From: Eubacteriales bacterium | Lineage (GTDB): Bacteria > Bacillota > Clostridia > Peptostreptococcales > Anaerovoracaceae | Assembly: GCA_028691625.1 (NCBI GenBank) | Contig: JAQUYZ010000124.1 | Coordinates: 1-6,018, forward strand | Length of the DNA: 6,018 nucleotides | Direction: 5' to 3' | Part shown: one piece after another, positions 1 through 5,468 of the stretch | Position numbering within the stretch: position 1 is the first letter of the stretch | Layout: each line of letters opens with the position of its first letter | Program-made: the position numbers and the translations under genes | The notes under the pieces: generated by a model | Seen by the model: only the letters and a program-made list of their open reading frames with translations | Told to the model about the DNA's origin: nothing | The model's database searches: none

Positions 1-11
1 ATTCTTCCCAT
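1..11 (-). CDS. Start of a downstream gene, 5' end only
   Basis: Only the first codons (ATG GGA AGA, read from position 11 leftwards) are in the window, so no function can be given. The start is supported by a GGAG ribosome binding site at 22-19 with 7 nt spacing, directly after the TGA stop (25-23) of the preceding fragment. The tight spacing suggests that this gene and the interrupted gene upstream belong to one operon. Insertion of the mobile elements upstream may be polar on it. Confidence 0.5.
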
Positions 12-22
12 TTCACCACTCC

Positions 23-125
23 TCACTCAAAATCAACAGCTCCAGGTCCATCATGATCCTTCCAGTTAAGGTGGATCATCCTTGCCAGTGACTCCTCAAG
101 ATTAAGCTTACTGTACCCCTGCAGA
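23..125 (-). pseudogene. 3' fragment of a gene interrupted by the IS66 insertion
   Basis: An open minus-strand frame runs from the IS66 end at 126 to a TGA at 25-23. It encodes about 33 residues containing YSKLNLEESLARM and HLNWKDHDGPGAVDFE. The frame continues a little into the IS end but meets TAA at 139-137, so the piece has no proper start of its own. It is followed by a ribosome binding site and ATG, as expected for the true 3' end of a gene. I do not recognise the protein. It may be the C-terminus of the gene whose upstream part is at 5934-6018. The frames would join if an 8-bp target duplication were assumed, but the two 8-mers differ, so the link is not proven. Confidence 0.5.
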
Positions 126-150
126 GTAAGCGTCAATTACGCCTTGACCT
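126..150 (+). repeat. IS66 terminal inverted repeat, left
   Basis: This 25-bp end begins GTAAGCGTCAATTACG and matches the right end (5909-5933, read on the minus strand) at 19 of 25 positions, including the first eight. It abuts the broken host gene fragment. Just inside, at 155-161 and 170-176, a perfect 7-bp inverted repeat (tagatga / tcatcta, 8-nt loop) could be a small terminator stem for the IS66 operon or a transposase-binding structure. It has no U-tract. Confidence 0.8.
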
Positions 151-193
151 AAGCTAGATGAGATCGGGTTCATCTATGCTGTTACAGCCACCT
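126..193 (-). other. Distal IS66 remnant beyond the nested transposon
   Basis: These 68 bp are what remains of IS66 on the far side of the inner transposon: the terminal repeat, a 7-bp stem-loop, and up to 12 open minus-strand codons ending at TAG (156-154). The open codons read GGCNSIDEPDLI and may be the original end of the passenger gene, if the inner element left the frame intact. The exact inner boundary is not fixed, so this reconstruction is tentative. The adjoining GCTGT-T-ACAGC near-palindrome at 178-188 has no assigned role. Confidence 0.45.
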
Positions 194-217
194 TTCCCTG
201 TCCGGAAATAGACGGGG
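194..217 (+). repeat. Candidate terminal inverted repeat of the inner transposon, left
   Basis: TTCCCTGTCC followed by GGAAATAGACGG is repeated in inverted form near 3110-3133. Immediately inside, 213-224 reads GGGGACTTTTGTCC in part, with GGAC-AAAA-GTCC symmetry and a second TGTCC. Reiterated TGTCC units like this would suit multiple transposase-binding sites, as in Mu and Tn7 ends. The repeat match is moderate, so chance cannot be dismissed. Confidence 0.45.
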
Positions 218-239
218 ACTTTTGTCCAACAATTGCCGA

Positions 240-275
240 AAATCTTGCCGGCCGAATGACTTCACCCAGCCGGCG
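240..275 (-). terminator. Possible Rho-independent terminator after the ATPase gene
   Basis: On the minus strand, 13 nt past the ATPase stop codon, a perfect 6-bp GCCGGC stem (274-269 pairing with 252-247) can be lengthened by G-U pairs. It is followed by AAGATTTT. The U-run is short and displaced, so efficiency is doubtful. The position at the end of the three-gene operon and just inside the transposon end is sensible. Confidence 0.4.
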
Positions 276-287
276 TTTTCCATTTTC

Positions 288-1088
288 TCACGCAAACTCA
301 CATTCCAAAACGTACTTTGCAGCATGATCGTCGATAATGCGCTTTCTTGACTGGCTCCCGTAGAGCAGAAGACTGGTGCAGACCTTATCAATGATTCTGG
401 CCGTACCGGAGCTGTAGTGGTAGATAGCATCCACAGCCGCTTCCGTAAAAATTTCTGCATGAGCTCCGGCAGCCTTTAGCTGATGGTTTATGTAGGAGCC
501 GGTCTGCGCTCTGTCGTAGTGGTTGAGCATACTTTGGATATCAATCCGCTGACGGATGGCTGAGTATGCCTGAAGCTGTAGCTTTTGCCATAGTTCTGTC
601 TGTCCTACAAGGATGAGTCCCATCGGGCTTTCTGAATCCAGCTTGACGTTCAGGAGGAATCGGATTTCTTCCAGCATTTCCCGATTCATCAAGTGGCATT
701 CGTCGCAAACACATACCGGCTGGATTCCCCGCACGGCTTTCATGATTTCAATTTCTGAGTGTAGTTGCCGCTTAGCATCTCCACGGTTGTACTTTGCTTG
801 GAATCCAAGCTGCTCCAAAAGGCAGCGGTAGAAATTTCTTGGTGTTAGTTTGGAATCTGAAATGTATAGAAATTTATACCGGTTTGCATCCAGCTCCCGG
901 CTGAATTTACGCAATAGCGTTGTTTTTCCGGTCCCGCAATCTCCCGTCACTACAGCGAATAATTGTCTTTCTGCTACGAAGTTTAGGCGGTTCAGTACTT
1001 CCTCCAGCTCTGGGGGCATATATAGATTCTCTGTTTTGATGCTTCTTGAAAAAGGAGTGCCGGTTAATTCATAGAATGCCTCATACAT
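288..1088 (-). CDS. AAA ATPase, ExeA/TniB/MuB-like transposition protein
   Basis: This 266-residue protein has a full P-loop ATPase core. The opening FYELTGTPFSRSI is typical of ExeA-like proteins. Walker A is GDCGTGKTT at 49-57, with K55 as the nucleotide-binding lysine. Walker B is VCVCDE at 125-130 (D129, E130), continuing as DECH. A sensor-1-like VGQTE lies at 161-165, and a sensor-2-like GTARIIDK follows at 228-235 with R231. It has no membrane segment. In Tn7, Tn5053 and Mu, ATPases of this kind (TnsC, TniB, MuB) bind target DNA and activate the DDE transposase. That role is inferred here from its position directly after the transposase. The ATG at 1088 overlaps the transposase stop by 8 bp, implying translational coupling; only a weak AGG precedes it. 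The length is normal and the gene looks intact. A DNA-replication IstB-like helper role is the near alternative. Confidence 0.88.
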   Translation of the reverse strand: MYEAFYELTGTPFSRSIKTENLYMPPELEEVLNRLNFVAERQLFAVVTGDCGTGKTTLLRKFSRELDANRYKFLYISDSKLTPRNFYRCLLEQLGFQAKYNRGDAKRQLHSEIEIMKAVRGIQPVCVCDECHLMNREMLEEIRFLLNVKLDSESPMGLILVGQTELWQKLQLQAYSAIRQRIDIQSMLNHYDRAQTGSYINHQLKAAGAHAEIFTEAAVDAIYHYSSGTARIIDKVCTSLLLYGSQSRKRIIDDHAAKYVLECEFA

Positions 1089-2418
1089 GACGCTCGCCTG
1101 CCGTTTCTTTTATCCCTTTAAAGGAAATGGCGGTCTTATGTATTCTTTTGCGCTCTGCATTCTTTCCTTCGGCGGCATTCAGCAGTCTGGAACCGCTTGG
1201 AACCTTTGCTTCCAGATGCTCCGGCAGCACAGGCTTTACTCCGGCATGACTCTTTATCTTTAATGGGACCGCGCTGCAGGTTCCGATGCCTTCGCACTCG
1301 ATTGTAACCTTGGAAATATCGGCAGCGTCGTAGATCACATCGACATCCCTGTGGATCATATGAAGTCCCATTTCCACTTCATATTTTTCTCCCATGAAAC
1401 TGATGCATCCGCTCTTATCGACTTTTCTTTTTTCGCAAGATAGGAAAGCATCCGCTATCTCCTCAGCAGGCAGCATCCGCAGTTCGTGGGGATCTGCCTG
1501 GTAGGTTTCATACGGGGATTTCCCATTCAGGGAACTATGCACCTTATGAAGGTAGCATTCTTCCATCCAAACCTGATACAGCCGGTTTAGTCCATCCAGG
1601 TCTTTCGGCTTCGCAAGCTTTGCTTCCCTTAGGAAAGAATCCACCGTTTGATTGTAACGTTCTTGCTTTCCCTTTCCCTCTGGCGAATAAGGTTTTGCAA
1701 AGAGAAGACGGATTCCAAGCTTGCCGCACGCACGCTGCATAAAGTGGGTACGGTATTGTTTTCCGTTATCAAAATATACCGAATCCGGTGCTCCATATTT
1801 CACCAAGGCTTTCCGGAAGCAGTCCTGTACAATTTTCTGATCGATTGTCTCGTAGAACTCTGAATGAAGCACGAATCGCGTGCAGTCATCCAGAAAGCAA
1901 ACCATATAGGTCGGTTTTCCATTCACATACAGGCCGTATTTAATATCCGACTGCCAAAGATAATTGCGCCAGGGTTTCTGGAACCGTCTTGCTCCTGTTA
2001 CACTGTTTGCGTAGGTCCGCATCTGGCGGCTGGAATATCCTCGGTAATTCAGCTGATCCTGAAGAGTGCTTCTTTTTAAGAATCCGGGCTCCACGATCCG
2101 CTCCCATTCCAGTATCCTGATAATCTCAGAAATGCTGCGCTTGGGTACCTCACGCCTAAGATTGACAGCTTCCTGTATGACTTCCTCAGGTATGATGGAA
2201 TTCCCGCCTCGTCCGGCGTTCTGCGGCTTTAAACCTTCAAACCCCTTCGCTTCATATTCGTTGAGATATCGGCGTATTGTTCTCTCAGATAATCCGGTCT
2301 GAGCACAGATTGACTCTTTTAAAAGCTGTCTCTTATCCTTATCCAGTGTTTTGTCCGTCAGCGGTGAGATGATTTTCAAACGGTTTGCTGCGATTTCCTC
2401 GCTGCGCTTGTTGTCCAT
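1081..2418 (-). CDS. DDE (rve integrase-fold) transposase with N-terminal helix-turn-helix
   Basis: This 445-residue transposase probably catalyses strand transfer of the inner element. An N-terminal DNA-binding part has a helix-turn-helix at about 32-62 (TGLSERTIRRYLNEY), and a second winged-helix-like segment at about 78-130. The catalytic core at about 150-270 is an rve/RNase H fold. Its acidic triad is D158 (WQSDIKYG), D217 (VYFDNGKQYR) and E253 (SPEGKGKQERYN), with 35 residues between the last two, giving the DD35E spacing shared by Mu, Tn7 TnsB, IS481 and IS3 enzymes. The tail from about 330 resembles a Mu-type C-terminal beta domain (FMGEKYEVEMGL) and ends in a basic stretch. The start is secure: AAAGGAGG at 2434-2427 lies 8 nt before ATG. 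The gene follows the zinc-ribbon gene by 62 bp and overlaps the ATPase gene by 8 bp, so all three are probably one operon. No frameshift is seen. Confidence 0.9.
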   Translation of the reverse strand: MDNKRSEEIAANRLKIISPLTDKTLDKDKRQLLKESICAQTGLSERTIRRYLNEYEAKGFEGLKPQNAGRGGNSIIPEEVIQEAVNLRREVPKRSISEIIRILEWERIVEPGFLKRSTLQDQLNYRGYSSRQMRTYANSVTGARRFQKPWRNYLWQSDIKYGLYVNGKPTYMVCFLDDCTRFVLHSEFYETIDQKIVQDCFRKALVKYGAPDSVYFDNGKQYRTHFMQRACGKLGIRLLFAKPYSPEGKGKQERYNQTVDSFLREAKLAKPKDLDGLNRLYQVWMEECYLHKVHSSLNGKSPYETYQADPHELRMLPAEEIADAFLSCEKRKVDKSGCISFMGEKYEVEMGLHMIHRDVDVIYDAADISKVTIECEGIGTCSAVPLKIKSHAGVKPVLPEHLEAKVPSGSRLLNAAEGKNAERKRIHKTAISFKGIKETAGERHV

Positions 2419-2426
2419 GGTGATTT

Positions 2427-2434
2427 CCTCCTTT
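2427..2434 (-). promoter_or_regulatory. Strong ribosome binding site of the inner transposase gene
   Basis: AAAGGAGG on the minus strand is close to the full anti-16S complement and lies 8 nt before the ATG at 2418. It fixes the start and suggests that the transposase can be translated without coupling to the upstream zinc-ribbon gene. The rest of the 62-bp gap (2419-2480) shows no promoter I would defend. Confidence 0.75.
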
Positions 2435-2480
2435 AGTTTTGTCTGTTGAAAACAATCCTATCAGAGGGAAAAACAGTATT

Positions 2481-3020
2481 CTATGCGGAACGGGTATGTA
2501 ACCATCGGTTTGAATTTACGAGTAGCCGGACAAGAACTTTCAGCCAGCCGGCAGAGCGGCGGTGATACTCGGAAAGCGGCAGGAGCATTGAAATCATAGC
2601 AGTAATTTCTTGATCCTCTTCCCAGTATACCTTTAACGATTCCATGACGCTTTCATAATATTCTCGGAGCAGAAAGAACCAGAGCTTGATACGTTTGGCG
2701 GTAGATAGCTCACAGGGGCAGACATTAGAATGTTCCGGCTTGTCTGACAGTATATTTTCGATTGCCTCTGAGCCATACCGCTTGTAGGGAACAACAATGT
2801 CCGGAAGCTCGTGATGAATCCGATTGCACCGGTCGCACCAAAGCCTCCTGATTCTCAGAGCCTTCTTTTCTCCGCTTTCCTCCAGTATCCCACGCTTGCG
2901 GCTTCCGGATACGGAAAGCTCACTGCCACAGATCGGGCATCTCTGTGTTTCTCTGCTTCTCACATAAAAAAGCCCTTCTGCGGTCTTGCCATCAAGCCAG
3001 TAATCATGTACAATAACCAT
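2481..3020 (-). CDS. DUF6431-like zinc-ribbon protein of the inner transposon
   Basis: This 179-residue soluble protein begins MVIVHDYWLDGKTAEGLFYV. A four-cysteine zinc ribbon follows: CPICGSEL (C28, C31) and CDRCNRIHHELPD (C62, C65, with H69 and H70 just after). The layout resembles the zinc ribbons at the front of ISL3-type transposases, but no catalytic domain follows. Another CxC (C101, C103) precedes a helical region at about 105-165 that could bind DNA. I assign it to the DUF6431 type from memory of the opening and cysteine pattern. Its function is not established. As first gene of the trio, it could help recognise transposon ends or target DNA, by analogy with zinc-finger TniQ/TnsD, which is inference. 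The ATG has only a distant AGGAACG upstream, itself within a hairpin arm. The out-of-frame passenger ORF overlaps the first 61 bp. Confidence 0.75.
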   Translation of the reverse strand: MVIVHDYWLDGKTAEGLFYVRSRETQRCPICGSELSVSGSRKRGILEESGEKKALRIRRLWCDRCNRIHHELPDIVVPYKRYGSEAIENILSDKPEHSNVCPCELSTAKRIKLWFFLLREYYESVMESLKVYWEEDQEITAMISMLLPLSEYHRRSAGWLKVLVRLLVNSNRWLHTRSA

Positions 3021-3031
3021 AGGTTTTGGGG

Positions 3032-3082
3032 AAGCGTTCCTGATTTCTGTGCGCCAACACAGTCATTATGCAGGGAACGCTT
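3032..3082. promoter_or_regulatory. Nested hairpin in the leader of the inner operon
   Basis: A perfect 9-bp inverted repeat, AAGCGTTCC at 3032-3040 and GGAACGCTT at 3074-3082, encloses a second 5-bp stem, CTGTG at 3047-3051 and CACAG at 3058-3062, with loop cgccaa. Read on the plus strand it is followed by a T-rich tract (3081-3098), so it could end plus-strand transcripts. On the minus strand it would fold in the 5' leader of the zinc-ribbon mRNA, 11 nt before the ATG, and include the only Shine-Dalgarno-like bases. It could limit translation or shield the operon from read-in. Function is inferred. Confidence 0.5.
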
Positions 3083-3104
3083 TTTCCTTTTCTTTTTTAT
3101 GGTC

Positions 3105-3133
3105 ATTATATCCGTCATTTCATGGACAGGCAA
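3105..3133 (-). promoter_or_regulatory. Sigma-A-like promoter of the inner operon, inside the transposon end
   Basis: On the minus strand TTGCCT (3133-3128, 4 of 6 consensus positions) and TATAAT (3110-3105, perfect) are separated by exactly 17 bp. Transcription would begin near 3098, giving a leader of about 78 nt before the zinc-ribbon ATG at 3020. The -35 box sits at the outermost bases of the candidate terminal repeat, so transposase bound at the end could repress it. This is the best promoter match in the inner element. Confidence 0.6.
3112..3133 (-). repeat. Candidate terminal inverted repeat of the inner transposon, right
   Basis: Read on the minus strand from 3133 this is TTGCCTGTCC, then ATGAAATGACGG, the partner of the left repeat at 194-217. 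It falls inside the passenger reading frame (around residues 102-109). This is the main reason to think the passenger's natural sequence stops near residue 101. The outer TTGCCT also serves as the -35 box of a strong-looking promoter. Confidence 0.45.
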
Positions 3134-3432
3134 CCCCGGTAGCTTTCGGAATTTTCGGCCCGGTGAAAACACTATGCCAAGCAGATCGCAAATGGCATTG
3201 TTGATCATTATCCTGAATTCGTCATCCGATATGCTGTGTGCCTGAGCATATTCGTAGGCACTATCGATCGTATTGGCAAATTTCCGTGCCAGGATATAAT
3301 CCTCCCTTTCCATCATCGGGAAATGTTCAATGACATATCCTGAATAATCCATTTCAAAGTCATCCCTCGACATCTTGCCGTCAGCAAAATCAGAGAGAAA
3401 ATCAATCATAAATGCTGTATGCTTCCCAACCT

Positions 3433-5037
3433 TCATCTATTTTCCTCCCATGCATATTTTTCAGTCTTTGTGTCCTTCGGCTTCGGCGAGAACACCTTCT
3501 GCGGCAACGCACTACTTCCGGGCAGGAAATCCTTGATGGATGAGGCATAGCCAGGCTTGCCGAGGTTCGGCATATTCGTCAGAATCCATGACAGATATTC
3601 GAATGGGTTCAAGCCGTTTTCCTTTGCAGTCACAATCAGGCTGTAATAAACTGCGCTGGCCCTGGCACCATTTGGCGTGTTGGAAAAGAGCCAGTTCTTG
3701 CGCCCTATGACAAAAGGCTTAATGCTGCGCTCCGCACGGTTGTTCGAGATTTCCAGGCGACCGTCCAGCAGATACCGCTCAAGGTACTTCCGCTGGGACT
3801 TTGCATAATGCACCGCCTTGCCCAGAAGAGTACCCGGCAGCACACTTAGGCTGTCAATCCAGCCGAAGAATTCATCCATCAGCGGCCTGGAAAGCCGCTC
3901 CCGTTCTTTGATCCGATTTTCAGGGATCATCGAAGCGAACTGTTTCTCAAGATGAAACAGTCTGTCGCAATAGGCTACACCCTTTGCCGCATTGGAAGCC
4001 GGCTTCCTATCTTTCGGCAGGGTTTTCAGCGCATCGAACAGCTTCCGCCGCAGATGTGCCCAGCAGCCGACAACGGTAATATTTTTAGGCAGTTTATGGT
4101 AGCCGTCGTACCCGTCCGTGTGTAGGTATCCCGAAAATCCTTCCAAAAATTCTTTCGGGTGGGTATGCTTCCTGTCCGGCTGGTATTCATACAGCACAAT
4201 TTGGTGCTTTGCCTCTCCGCTTGTCCTGTACAGCCACATGTAGCTCTTTGACTGAGCCGTTTTTTCCGGCTCCTTTAAAACCTGCAGGGTGGTTTCATCC
4301 GCATGGAGCACTTCATGTGCGCACAATCTGCGCTTCATCTCCTCATATATGGGCGCAAGCCAGTCCTCCGAGGTCTTGATAAGCCAATTTGACATAGTCT
4401 GGCGTGAAAGCAGAATGCCGGAAAGCTCCCATTCTTTTTCCTGCCGGTACAGGGGCGATGCCATCATGAATTTCTGTACCGCAATGTGGGCAACCGCCTC
4501 AGGAGAGGCGAATCCGCCCTTTATGACAGGCTCGGGAATATCAGCCTTTATCACTGGAACATGATCGGAGGTATTCTCACAGTCCCTGCATGAATATATG
4601 TGCCTCACATGGCGCACAATGACTCCTTTCGCAGGGATAATTTTAAGCTCCTCACGTGTCTCCCTGCCCATGGTGTGTAGCTCACCGCCGCATTCAGGGC
4701 AGATACGCTCATCTTCCGGAAGGATATGCTCAATAATCTCTACAGGAATATCCTTGGGCAGCCTGTCTGTTGTCAGTCGAGTTTTCTTTCGATAATGCGC
4801 CTTTACTTCGGTAATCTCCGGTTCAGGCACTGTCAGATCGGCAGTAGCCTCCGCTTCATTGAAAAGGTTCATCTGGTCAGAATTGCTCTGCTCGCTTGCT
4901 GCACCGTACTGCTTGTGCCTTAAAAGGCGAAACTGCTCCATCAGCCACTGATTCTGCTGTTCCAACTCCATAATTCTTCGGTCTTTTTCTTCAATTATGC
5001 CAAGCAGTTCTGCTGCCGGAATTTCCTGCGTTTTCAT
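3433..5037 (-). CDS. tnpC: IS66 family transposase TnpC
   Basis: This 534-residue protein is the DDE transposase of the outer element and has the full IS66 layout. An N-terminal leucine-zipper-like coiled coil spans about 14-45 (IIEEKDRRIMELEQQNQ). A zinc-finger region has cysteines C113, C116, C150 and C153 (CPECGG, CRDC). The catalytic domain spans about 175-465, with likely acidic residues D247 (LHADETT), D308 (HTDGYDGY) and E436 (SNNRAERSIK). The CWAHLRRK block is at 325-332. An IS66 C-terminal segment (NGLNPFEYLSWILTNMP) is at about 474-490. The length is typical and the gene is intact. The gap to tnpB is 77 bp. No Shine-Dalgarno sequence precedes the ATG at 5037, but a well-formed promoter ends 6 nt before it, so the mRNA may be leaderless. 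The stop overlaps the passenger start by ATGA. Confidence 0.95.
   Translation of the reverse strand: MKTQEIPAAELLGIIEEKDRRIMELEQQNQWLMEQFRLLRHKQYGAASEQSNSDQMNLFNEAEATADLTVPEPEITEVKAHYRKKTRLTTDRLPKDIPVEIIEHILPEDERICPECGGELHTMGRETREELKIIPAKGVIVRHVRHIYSCRDCENTSDHVPVIKADIPEPVIKGGFASPEAVAHIAVQKFMMASPLYRQEKEWELSGILLSRQTMSNWLIKTSEDWLAPIYEEMKRRLCAHEVLHADETTLQVLKEPEKTAQSKSYMWLYRTSGEAKHQIVLYEYQPDRKHTHPKEFLEGFSGYLHTDGYDGYHKLPKNITVVGCWAHLRRKLFDALKTLPKDRKPASNAAKGVAYCDRLFHLEKQFASMIPENRIKERERLSRPLMDEFFGWIDSLSVLPGTLLGKAVHYAKSQRKYLERYLLDGRLEISNNRAERSIKPFVIGRKNWLFSNTPNGARASAVYYSLIVTAKENGLNPFEYLSWILTNMPNLGKPGYASSIKDFLPGSSALPQKVFSPKPKDTKTEKYAWEENR
3444..3448 (-). promoter_or_regulatory. Ribosome binding site of the IS66 passenger gene
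   Basis: GGAGG lies within the last codons of tnpC, 7 nt before the passenger ATG at 3436. This strong site supports the passenger being a real gene of the IS66 operon and not a chance extension. Confidence 0.65.
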
Positions 5038-5039
5038 AA

Positions 5040-5072
5040 GATAATTTTATCATAAAAGCCGCATAATTTCAA
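5040..5072 (-). promoter_or_regulatory. Promoter immediately before tnpC, possibly leaderless
   Basis: On the minus strand TTGAAA (5072-5067) and TAAAAT (5049-5044) are spaced by 17 bp. Only 6 nt (TATCTT) separate the -10 box from the tnpC ATG, so the predicted start point is at or next to the A of ATG. The -10 box lies within the inverted repeat GATAA-AA-TTATC (5051-5040), a possible operator. The rest of the tnpB-tnpC gap (5073-5114) is A-rich on the minus strand and shows nothing further. Confidence 0.55.
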
Positions 5073-5114
5073 TGTTTTCAGCACTTTTTTACAATGCGTT
5101 TTGGCGGAACTTTT

Positions 5115-5468
5115 TCACGAGATCTGCCGCTGCCAAACCTCCTTCCGGCTTAGCTTCTTTTCCAGCCTGGCGCCGTCGATTAGGCAGGCCAGCTCATTGG
5201 TATCCAGTGTCATGGCGCCGGATTCTCCCTCCGCAGGCCAGCGGAAACGCCCACGCTCCAGCCGCTTGAAATGCAGCCAGAATCCGTCACCGTCCCATTC
5301 CAGGATTTTCAGCCGATTCCTGCTTCTGTTGCAGAATACAAACAGCGCATCTGCAAACGGATCAAGTGAAAAGCCCTCCTGAACCACAGCCATCAGCCCA
5401 TTGATAGATTTCCTCATATCCGTATGCCCACAGCATAGATATACGGGCTTGCCACCCCACCGCATCAC
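5115..5468 (-). CDS. tnpB: IS66 accessory protein TnpB (IS66 Orf2 type)
   Basis: This 117-residue protein matches the compact IS66 Orf2 family throughout. It has CGHTDMRKSINGLMAVV at 13-29, LDPFADALFVFCN at 35-47, and the very conserved block RLKILEWDGDGFWLHFKRLE at 52-71 followed by RGRFRWP. The family is needed together with TnpA and TnpC for transposition of full IS66 elements, but its biochemical activity is not settled. The frame opens with GTG at 5468, overlapping the tnpA stop by 4 bp, with ATG as the next codon at 5465. GAGG at about 5477-5474 serves either one (5 or 8 nt spacing), so the initiating codon is uncertain by one residue. Translation is probably coupled to tnpA. Confidence 0.93.
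   Translation of the reverse strand: MMRWGGKPVYLCCGHTDMRKSINGLMAVVQEGFSLDPFADALFVFCNRSRNRLKILEWDGDGFWLHFKRLERGRFRWPAEGESGAMTLDTNELACLIDGARLEKKLSRKEVWQRQIS

Larger units (their letters stand above)
194..3133 (-). mobile_element. Nested three-gene transposon: zinc ribbon, DDE transposase, AAA ATPase
   Basis: Three co-directional genes with transposition functions sit inside the IS66 passenger region. Flanking them is an imperfect inverted repeat. From 197 on the plus strand the sequence reads CCTGTCCGGAAATAGACGG, and from 3130 on the minus strand it reads CCTGTCCATGAAATGACGG. These agree at 14 of 19 positions. The two T residues at 194-195 also match TT at 3133-3132. I set the ends there, but no clean target duplication is visible, so the limits could be off by several bases. 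The trio resembles Tn7/Tn5053/Mu-type transposons, in which a DDE enzyme works with an AAA ATPase. I know DUF6431-type proteins in company with such genes in clostridia, but recall no name for this element. Confidence 0.6.
2960..3436 (-). pseudogene. IS66 passenger gene, 3' end replaced by inner transposon sequence
   Basis: The 158-codon frame starts at an ATG overlapping the tnpC stop (ATGA, 3436-3433), with GGAGG at 3448-3444 and 7 nt spacing, so it is translated with tnpC. Residues 1 to about 101 look like a natural, acidic, helical small protein: FMIDFLSDFADGKM, DYSGYVIEHFPMMERED at 30-46, then ICDLLG. I recall similar small proteins after tnpC in clostridial IS66 elements, with no known function. 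From about residue 102 the frame reads through the inner transposon's terminal repeat. It then passes through a lysine/arginine-rich stretch from an A-rich leader (KKKRKKR), and finally runs out of frame through the start of the zinc-ribbon gene, giving GLMARPQKGFFM. The last 57 residues are therefore probably not native. Normal length may have been about 105-125 residues. The alternative is that the inner element landed beyond the natural end. Confidence 0.7.

Noticed and set aside
23..136. TTG at 136 as a start codon giving a short intact gene from the left fragment
   Set aside because: It lies in the IS66 terminal repeat with no ribosome binding site. The sequence is better explained as the 3' end of a broken gene.
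178..188. GCTGT-T-ACAGC near-palindrome as a recombination core or operator
   Set aside because: It is short, unrepeated elsewhere in the window and has no neighbouring gene that would use it.
182..460. A 92-codon minus-strand frame at the inner transposon's left end
   Set aside because: It overlaps the ATPase gene out of frame and has a composition unlike a real protein. It is a shadow.
288..3020. The ATPase, integrase-fold and zinc-ribbon set as an anti-phage defence system
   Set aside because: The intact DD35E triad, terminal repeats and TniA/TniB-like pairing point to transposition. No nuclease, toxin or sensor domain is present.
175..3071. The word tatgc at 175-179 and 3067-3071 as a 5-bp target duplication for the inner transposon
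   Set aside because: The sequences just inside (TGTTACAGCC, and ATGACTGTGT on the minus strand) are not inverted repeats. This right boundary would also cut through the perfect 9-bp hairpin at 3032-3082. The CCTGTCC...GACGG pair is better supported.
2811..3245. A 144-codon plus-strand frame opposite the zinc-ribbon and passenger genes
   Set aside because: It is antisense to two supported genes, has no ribosome binding site and no recognisable motif.
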